A stretch of DNA of 64,000 nucleotides from Prevotella sp. oral taxon 376 (GTDB lineage Bacteria > Bacteroidota > Bacteroidia > Bacteroidales > Bacteroidaceae). Both the position numbers and the translations under genes were made by a program. Shown piece after piece: positions 59,511-64,000 of the stretch; position 1 is the first letter of the stretch; the number at the start of each line of letters is the position of its first letter. The stretch spans positions 1,904,501 to 1,968,500 of the forward strand of contig NZ_PYXG01000001.1 in NCBI RefSeq assembly GCF_003043945.1, written 5' to 3'. Under the pieces are notes generated by a model that saw nothing but the letters and a program-made list of their open reading frames with translations, was not told the DNA's origin and did no database searches.

Positions 59511-59771
59511 CTACTCCTTTCCTCGGTCTTCAATGTGAAATGTTGTCCATAGTAGCGTCATACTTTCCACACGACATTGACCGTCTTTAATTGTTTTGTC
59601 TTTGAAATATTCTTTTAGCTTCGCCATTACCTCATACTGTTCGCAATCTCTTTTGTCAATAAAGAAATCTCCCTTATCGGCAAAGCTCTTGCCATCTTCA
59701 CGGTTCTCCCACGAACGAGTATTAAAGATTTTCTTCAAGCCGGCTATTGCCTGCTGTTTTGTTATTTCCAT
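59511..59771 (-). CDS. 86-aa protein of the element, unknown function
   Basis: The protein begins MEITKQQAIAGLKKIFNTRSWENREDGKSFADKGDFFIDKRDCEQYEVMAKLKEYFKDKT. It is small, charged and soluble, with no signal peptide or membrane part. It starts two bases before the next gene's stop, inside the dense leftward run. Confidence 0.6.
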   Translation of the reverse strand: MEITKQQAIAGLKKIFNTRSWENREDGKSFADKGDFFIDKRDCEQYEVMAKLKEYFKDKTIKDGQCRVESMTLLWTTFHIEDRGKE

Positions 59772-59772
59772 A

Positions 59773-60009
59773 CTATCCTTCTATTTTCAAGGTGTTGGTA
59801 AGAAAGTCGCTGATGTAATCATTGGATCTCTTCACGGAAGCAAGACAACTATCCCAGTTATTGCAAACTACATCGTCCACTCGCTTTACCATTTCATTTA
59901 TCAACTCACAATACGCTTTCAGATTCTCAAAGCGTTCTTCGTCAATGGAAGTATCGCCTATAGGCTCTATGTTACCAATCAACTTGTTTACAATGTCTAT
60001 TAGTTCCAT
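59773..60009 (-). CDS. 78-aa protein of the element, unknown function
   Basis: The protein (MELIDIVNKLIGNIEPIGDTSIDEERFENLKAYCELINEMVKRVDDVV...) is acidic and helical. It is followed immediately by the 86-aa gene. Confidence 0.6.
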   Translation of the reverse strand: MELIDIVNKLIGNIEPIGDTSIDEERFENLKAYCELINEMVKRVDDVVCNNWDSCLASVKRSNDYISDFLTNTLKIEG

Positions 60010-60027
60010 AATCTTGTAACTTTCTTA

Positions 60028-60477
60028 TTATTTGAATATGCTGTTTATTAGCAATACTGCCGCAACTCCCCATCCGCTGAACGCTATTGTATATGCTATA
60101 CATCTTGTGATAGTAAATCTTCTCAAAGCGTCTGCATAACGGTTCTTGAACTCAATCGCATCGCCAAACTTCCTCTCAAAGGTTTCCGTACAAGCATCGG
60201 ACAATATCCTTTCTATCTTCCTGCGTCCTTTCTCTGTAATAATTGGGCCAAATTCGTCGTTCTTATATAAGCCATTCTCGTGTGAGAATACATTGGTATA
60301 GAAAACTGTATCTCCGTTGTATTTATCTTGGAATCCGACTCTAATATCAATTCGGAACACACCATGTTCTTGGTAATACTTCTTCGCCAAGTCGCGGATT
60401 TTTCCATCGTTCAACTCGGCTTTTTCTTGAAGTTCGTTATACTCATACTCGCTTAATTGTACAATTCTGTTTTCCAT
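60028..60477 (-). CDS. 149-aa protein with C-terminal membrane helix
   Basis: The N-terminal 115 residues are charged and soluble (MENRIVQLSEYEYNELQEKAELNDGKIRDLAKKYYQEHGVFRIDIRVGF). The last 30 form a transmembrane helix (TRCIAYTIAFSGWGVAAVLLINSIF). A tail-anchored topology is likely. No family is recognised. Confidence 0.65.
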   Translation of the reverse strand: MENRIVQLSEYEYNELQEKAELNDGKIRDLAKKYYQEHGVFRIDIRVGFQDKYNGDTVFYTNVFSHENGLYKNDEFGPIITEKGRRKIERILSDACTETFERKFGDAIEFKNRYADALRRFTITRCIAYTIAFSGWGVAAVLLINSIFK

Positions 60478-60478
60478 A

Positions 60479-60739
60479 CTAAATTTCTTTTAGGTTAAAC
60501 AAATCTGCCTGTGTCATACCCTCAAACCAATCAGGGTTAAAAGGGTTGCAGCAGTAAAGTCTTTTGTACTGATCCTCGGATATTTTCCACAGGCTTTCAT
60601 TATACTGGAAAGCCCATCCCGTTCCGAACTTCTCTACCATCTTATCACGCGCTTCTTCGTAGCTTTCGGCTTCCTCTATGTGGTAGCAGTTGTGATACTT
60701 GGTATCACTCATCATAAATGTAAAATAAAATCGTTCCAT
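60479..60739 (-). CDS. 86-aa protein of the element, unknown function
   Basis: The start MERFYFTFMMSDTKYHNCYHIEEAESYEEARDKMVEKFGTGWAFQYNESLW is preceded by an AAAAGAAAT stretch; a longer frame to 60805 lies inside another reading frame and is less likely. The pattern fits a small phage protein of the kind that reports a YHIEEAESYEEARDKM core. It overlaps the 56-aa gene by 28 bases. Confidence 0.6.
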   Translation of the reverse strand: MERFYFTFMMSDTKYHNCYHIEEAESYEEARDKMVEKFGTGWAFQYNESLWKISEDQYKRLYCCNPFNPDWFEGMTQADLFNLKEI

Positions 60740-60882
60740 ATTTCTTTTCTTGTTAGGTTGTATTTCTTCTGTTTCAAACGGATAAGTTGCACGTATTCCT
60801 GCCACGCTTCCTTTCCATATAATTGAATAATAATTTTTCTATAGTCCTTTTCTTTCAGGGATGGTAGAATTGATTTGCTCAT
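60712..60882 (-). CDS. 56-aa protein overlapping both neighbours
   Basis: This frame (MSKSILPSLKEKDYRKIIIQLYGKEAWQEYVQLIRLKQKKYN...) overlaps the upstream gene by 44 bases and the downstream one by 28. The first codons resemble those of the upstream gene. It may be genuine or a chance frame. Confidence 0.45.
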   Translation of the reverse strand: MSKSILPSLKEKDYRKIIIQLYGKEAWQEYVQLIRLKQKKYNLTRKEIWNDFILHL

Positions 60883-61105
60883 TTTTATATCTTTTTACGG
60901 TTCCTTGAAATAATGCCCAAGTATTTTCTTCTATCACTTTGAGCTTAACCTGCTCTTGTCTTACAATGTAGGCAAAGGCTTTTCTTTGCCACTTAGTATT
61001 GCGCCTAACCTTGAACAGTACCTTTGTAAGCGCATATTCTTTGTTATAAACGAGAGTTGCTCCTTTGCAAGCCTTCTTAATCTTGCGTGGAATTAATTTG
61101 CTCAT
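60839..61105 (-). CDS. 88-aa basic protein of the element, unknown function
   Basis: The protein begins MSKLIPRKIKKACKGATLVYNKEYALTKVLFKVRRNTKWQRKAFAYIVRQEQVKLKVIEEN. It is strongly basic, suggesting nucleic-acid binding, but no motif is recognised. Its start overlaps the upstream gene's stop by four bases. Confidence 0.6.
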   Translation of the reverse strand: MSKLIPRKIKKACKGATLVYNKEYALTKVLFKVRRNTKWQRKAFAYIVRQEQVKLKVIEENTWALFQGTVKRYKNEQINSTIPERKGL

Positions 61106-61308
61106 AACTTATCTTCTTTATAAAGTTCGCAAGCTGGATTAGTAACTTTTATTTTCAACAGTCCGTTGAAAGTTCGGTTGCTCTTCCGCTTAGCACAATA
61201 TTGTATCACTTTACTCTCGCATTCCCATCTTTCCCGATATGCGCACGTTCGACAGAATTTTGTCGGTTTCAGGGTGGCTTGTGGCGAGATATCAAATAAT
61301 CCATTCAT
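61102..61308 (-). CDS. 68-aa Cys-rich protein
   Basis: The protein contains FCRTCAYRERWECESKVIQYCAKRKSNRTFNGLLKIKVTNPACELYKEDK, with six cysteines in a pattern that may bind zinc. It overlaps both neighbours by four bases. Confidence 0.65.
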   Translation of the reverse strand: MNGLFDISPQATLKPTKFCRTCAYRERWECESKVIQYCAKRKSNRTFNGLLKIKVTNPACELYKEDKL

Positions 61309-61547
61309 AACTGAATTTCAATTTTGTTGTTTTCTAAAATCTTTCTGTAATACTCATTCTCTTCTTCGAGTTTGGTAATGATACATTTCAAGCGTTTAGC
61401 CTCTGCATTGTAGCGTTCACGCTCAAAACTCTCATAGGTCGTGTTATGACAGGTGCAGCGTTCAATATCGTTACTTACAGCTACTGCCATACACCCGGGA
61501 ACAAGCACCTTCCCAACGCCCTTAATATTCTCATAATGGCATTTCAT
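61305..61547 (-). CDS. 80-aa protein with short coiled coil
   Basis: The N-terminal half has scattered cysteines (MKCHYENIKGVGKVLVPGCMAVAVSNDIERCTCHNTTYE). The C-terminal half is a probable coiled coil (RYNAEAKRLKCIITKLEEENEYYRKILENN). It overlaps the downstream gene by four bases. The family is not recognised. Confidence 0.65.
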   Translation of the reverse strand: MKCHYENIKGVGKVLVPGCMAVAVSNDIERCTCHNTTYESFERERYNAEAKRLKCIITKLEEENEYYRKILENNKIEIQL

Positions 61548-61548
61548 A

Positions 61549-61719
61549 TCATAATATCACCACCTCTCGATTTGGGTATTCTCCCTCGACTTCTATATTT
61601 TCAGCTTCTCGCCAGCCGCAGTATTCACCGCCGTAGTCTCCATTTTGGATAGACACTTCAATATCTCCATACTTTTCATATGCCTCTTGAAGCCTTTTCT
61701 GTAACTCTGATATTGTCAT
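61549..61719 (-). CDS. 56-aa protein of the element
   Basis: The frame (MTISELQKRLQEAYEKYGDIEVSIQNGDYGGEYCGWREAENIEVEGEYPN...) is one base from the next gene and its ATG overlaps the preceding stop by four bases. The sequence resembles small phage proteins of the form ELQKRLQEAYEKYGDIEV. Confidence 0.65.
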   Translation of the reverse strand: MTISELQKRLQEAYEKYGDIEVSIQNGDYGGEYCGWREAENIEVEGEYPNREVVIL

Positions 61720-61979
61720 AATTCTTCTTTTTCAAATTCTGTTTTTAATAATCGGCATGTAAAAAGTCGACCATTGCGACTTCCATCATGGAAAAATGAT
61801 TTATAATCATTGTAAAGTTTGGAAGACGGATTGAACGAAATAAATATATAGTTATCCGTTCCATTCAAAACATCCATCCCGTTCAAATAGACCTTTCCTG
61901 TCTTTGACAAGTTGTTTCCATTCACAAGAGGCTGATAGTACAGTCCCGTTGCCTTGTGTCTAATTCTGTAGGGTTTCAT
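61716..61979 (-). CDS. 87-aa protein of the element, unknown function
   Basis: The protein begins MKPYRIRHKATGLYYQPLVNGNNLSKTGKVYLNGMDVLNG, a pattern known from small phage proteins (KHKPTGLYYQP...NLSKKGKVY). It is basic and soluble. It overlaps the 56-aa gene downstream by four bases. Confidence 0.65.
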   Translation of the reverse strand: MKPYRIRHKATGLYYQPLVNGNNLSKTGKVYLNGMDVLNGTDNYIFISFNPSSKLYNDYKSFFHDGSRNGRLFTCRLLKTEFEKEEL

Positions 61980-61998
61980 ATTGAATATTGTTTATAAA

Positions 61999-62376
61999 TT
62001 AATTATCAAACCAAAAAACAAACCTTACCTCTTCCTTTCTAAAAGCTCTCATATAAGCTAAGAGTGCGTCGTAGTCTTCGTTAATATACGACCCAAGAGG
62101 TTTTCGTGCTTCTTTTATAGCTGTTTCTAATTCGTCTTGAGTAACCCAGCTGTGAGAGTGTGCATCGTATCGCCATAGTTCATAGTCTTCCTTTGTCTTA
62201 TAAGATATATCATCAGGCAACCCCTTTGGTTCAAAAGCCTTAATACTTCCATTATTGCGGACGTTTGCCAACGCCGCAAACATTTCATATGCTCGCGATC
62301 CATCAAAATCCATGGAATGATTCCAAGAACAATTCCTGCTTCTTGTTTCTACGTGTCCGTGTATATCACAACCCAT
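61999..62376 (-). CDS. conserved phage protein of the MGCDIH family
   Basis: The 125-aa protein starts MGCDIHGHVETRSRNCSWNHSMDFDGSRAYEMFAALANVRN and continues KGLPDDISYKTKEDYELWRYDAHSHSWVTQDELE. This pattern (MGCDIH at the N-terminus, FAxLANVRN, RGLPxDxS, then HSHSW) recurs in many phages and prophages. The function is unknown. It supports a phage origin for the element. Confidence 0.8.
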   Translation of the reverse strand: MGCDIHGHVETRSRNCSWNHSMDFDGSRAYEMFAALANVRNNGSIKAFEPKGLPDDISYKTKEDYELWRYDAHSHSWVTQDELETAIKEARKPLGSYINEDYDALLAYMRAFRKEEVRFVFWFDN

Positions 62377-62381
62377 AATTA

Positions 62382-62750
62382 TTAAATTTTATGTTCTACC
62401 ATTTGTTTACTTACCCACTCAACGGCATTTTCGTGCATGTCATTGGCTTTTATGTCATCAATCTCATTGAGTTCCCATTCACAGCCAAGACATATTTCTC
62501 TCTCGACATCTATATCGTGGAACACCATATCGTTTGGGTCAGAATAGAAGGCCATCGTTTCGTAATAGCGTTCATTTCCGACGGTGTTAAGGGTGAGTCT
62601 TCCCCAATATTCGACCATTAGTCTTCCAACTGTGCTAACAACCACTTTTTGGTTTTCGTATTCCAATAAGGTGTTTCTTCTGAAAAGACACCTGTCAGAA
62701 CAAATGAAATATCCTGCCCAGCCTCTTTCTGTTCTTTTTAATTGTTTCAT
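62382..62750 (-). CDS. 122-aa protein of the element, unknown function
   Basis: The protein begins MKQLKRTERGWAGYFICSDRCLFRRNTLLEYENQKVVVSTVGRLM. The first 75 residues read like a small phage protein (RGWAGHFICA..RCxFRRNTLLE), followed by an acidic second half. It is soluble. It lies four bases from the MGCDIH gene stop. Confidence 0.7.
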   Translation of the reverse strand: MKQLKRTERGWAGYFICSDRCLFRRNTLLEYENQKVVVSTVGRLMVEYWGRLTLNTVGNERYYETMAFYSDPNDMVFHDIDVEREICLGCEWELNEIDDIKANDMHENAVEWVSKQMVEHKI

Positions 62751-62792
62751 AGTTATATCGTTTTTTGCACACTCTTTTTCTTGCGAAAATCG

Positions 62793-62927
62793 TTACTTTT
62801 TGACGAGTTTTACTTTCAGTTTCTTGCTCGTGCGCTTACGCTTGCGTGGGTATGCAACATGTACGCCTGCAGTAGGTAGGCTTGAATTATGTAGTATCGT
62901 CTCAAAATCTAAATTACTCTTTCTCAT
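62793..62927 (-). CDS. 44-aa basic protein of the element
   Basis: The frame (MRKSNLDFETILHNSSLPTAGVHVAYPRKRKRTSKKLKVKLVKK) has a very basic C-terminus. It follows the DNA-binding-like gene closely. No family is recognised. Confidence 0.5.
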   Translation of the reverse strand: MRKSNLDFETILHNSSLPTAGVHVAYPRKRKRTSKKLKVKLVKK

Positions 62928-62933
62928 AATAAA

Positions 62934-63797
62934 TTAAGCATTAAAATTGTCAAGATAAGCAAGTGGATTAGGTTTCTCAACTTTGTGCGATAGTCTCTTT
63001 TTGTGATTGTAGATAACATGCTGGAAGCTCCTACTTACTTTGTTGTCTATGATTGTATATTTGCAACCAAGATTAACCCATCCAGACCAACATCCGCTCT
63101 TTGGGTTATACCAAGCAACGAAATGTCTATGATAAGGTTTGTTTGTGTATTCGCTTGCGGTCGTGTCGTTGAGAACGGGGATGACGCACTCTGCTACCAT
63201 TTCACTCTTGCTTACTTCCTTGTCGTCCACCATTCCTTTTATATATCTGCTTGCAGAAGCCTTGCTCATCCCAAAAGACTTTGCTAAACAACGCATAGAT
63301 TTCGGTGCTTTAGAACGGTTACACGAAAATTTATTTTCTTGAACCAACTCGTTCCGTTTTTCGGCACTGAAAACATTGTGAAGCAATGTTCTTCGTAAAA
63401 GAGTAATGACTTTGCGAAGTGATACTTTCGTTATCTTTTCTCTGTTATTTACAAAGACAGAATCTTCTGACACAACATCAATCTTCCGAACATAATCTTC
63501 GGCTGATTTATATTGACCTCGTTTACCTCTTGTGATGATAAACTTACTCTTGAATGGTTTTGCAAAAAGACAGTTCTTCTTCTCATTATAGATAAAGAGC
63601 TCACTTTCTTTTGCCATTTCAAGTAAAGACTTCGCTTTGTAATAGGAAACACAGAACAACTCACCAAAAGCCTTTATACTCAAATTATTCAAATATAAGG
63701 TAGAATTCTCGTGCAAGGCTTTGACTATTGCAGCCAAAGCTATCATTTCAATGGCATGCTTATCAAAGCGATGTCTTTGAAGTAAATTAACCGGCAT
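62934..63797 (-). CDS. helix-turn-helix-like DNA-binding protein of the element
   Basis: The start MPVNLLQRHRFDKHAIEMI gives 287 aa; a start eight codons upstream is possible. It is the first gene of the leftward run. The region KSMRCLAKSFGMSKASASRYIKGMVDDKEV (about 170-200) is a good helix-turn-helix, and an earlier YYKAKSLLEMAKES could be a second. It may control early transcription or start replication. The dyad at 63945-63998 upstream is a candidate binding site. I cannot name a family. Confidence 0.65.
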   Translation of the reverse strand: MPVNLLQRHRFDKHAIEMIALAAIVKALHENSTLYLNNLSIKAFGELFCVSYYKAKSLLEMAKESELFIYNEKKNCLFAKPFKSKFIITRGKRGQYKSAEDYVRKIDVVSEDSVFVNNREKITKVSLRKVITLLRRTLLHNVFSAEKRNELVQENKFSCNRSKAPKSMRCLAKSFGMSKASASRYIKGMVDDKEVSKSEMVAECVIPVLNDTTASEYTNKPYHRHFVAWYNPKSGCWSGWVNLGCKYTIIDNKVSRSFQHVIYNHKKRLSHKVEKPNPLAYLDNFNA

Positions 63798-63944
63798 GTT
63801 CAATGTCTTATACATACACAAGTATGAGGTCTTACGCCAAAGGATAGCCTCTACTCTATTCCTTTGGCCGCCTCAATTATCTTTAATGTGAATGTCCTGT
63901 TGGCAGCGTTGATGTAGAGGAAATCAACTGCTGCAAAGATACAA

Positions 63945-63998
63945 ATATCTAACAAACATCTATTGTGTTTCGCCATAAATCTATTGTTTGTTAGATAT
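63945..63998 (-). promoter_or_regulatory. 13-bp inverted repeat and promoter upstream of the leftward genes
   Basis: ATATCTAACAAAC (63945-63957) and its reverse complement (63986-63998) are perfect 13-bp arms 28 bases apart. Two copies of AATCTATTGT-like sequence lie between them. On the minus strand TATCTTTGC occurs just downstream, near 63935-63943, and fits a -7 box. Repressor control of the early run is a reasonable reading. Confidence 0.55.
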
Positions 63999-64000
63999 AT

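Larger units (their letters stand above)
54267..64000. mobile_element. integrated phage-like element at the tRNA-Arg gene (right end off window)
   Basis: The left limit is placed in the T-arm/3' end of tRNA-Arg, the probable attachment site; no second copy of the tRNA end is seen before the window edge, so the element continues. It contains an integrase, then a dense run of leftward genes, nearly all under 150 residues, with overlapping starts and stops, as in early regions of phages. Named members are a ThyX-like protein, RtcB and the MGCDIH family protein. No structural genes are in view, so the type (prophage, satellite or plasmid-like) is open. Confidence 0.75.

Overview
The window looks like a chromosomal segment of a Prevotella-like member of the Bacteroidales (phylum Bacteroidota). 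The evidence is the Bacteroidota promoter pattern (TTTG about 19-20 bases before TAnnTTTG) in front of many genes, the Bat aerotolerance operon, the DUF4835-recN pair, a DUF3127 gene, a TonB-dependent receptor with an N-terminal carboxypeptidase-like domain, and Bacteroides-type mobilization genes. The species is not determined.

Layout. 1-2.9 kb: a partial CatA-like acetyltransferase and a secreted esterase on the minus strand, and a divergent secreted protein of unknown function. 3.3-21.75 kb: a probable mobilizable transposon. Two tyrosine recombinases and a 134-aa protein lie at its left. Its cargo is a minus-strand efflux operon: a TetR regulator, a heterodimeric ABC exporter, an RND/MMPL-type permease, a LolA-like periplasmic protein and an outer-membrane barrel. 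Two excisionase-like HTH proteins, a VirE-like helicase, a CHC2/Toprim primase, a DUF3408 protein, a candidate oriT, MobC and a relaxase follow. 21.9-27.5 kb: an accessory strip bounded by two copies of a short inverted-repeat element (MITE). It carries an AbiL-like RloA/RloB pair, a PD-(D/E)XK nuclease-like protein and a conserved 65-aa protein. The second MITE copy has been split by an IS1595-family element with a clear 8-bp target duplication.

27.9-54.2 kb is ordinary chromosome: TonB receptor, GNAT-like protein, kdsC, maf, the moxR-DUF58-batA-batB-batC-batD/E operon, a PAP2 phosphatase, queA, a GH10-like hydrolase, galE, DUF3127, dnaN, a DnaQ-type exonuclease, DUF4835, recN and a degenerate trypsin-like TPR protein. 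54.2 kb to the end: a second integrated element begins at a tRNA-Arg(TCT) gene, next to a tyrosine integrase. It continues as a leftward run of about twenty tightly packed small phage-type genes, including a ThyX-like protein and an RtcB RNA ligase, and runs off the window.

The points most worth a second look are: (1) the RloA/RloB/nuclease cassette between the MITE copies; (2) RtcB in the tRNA-integrated element; (3) several intergenic arrays of short dyad motifs with periods of 11, 22, 23 and 41/42 bp, different in sequence but alike in layout; (4) a leader ORF overlapping a terminator upstream of the efflux operon.
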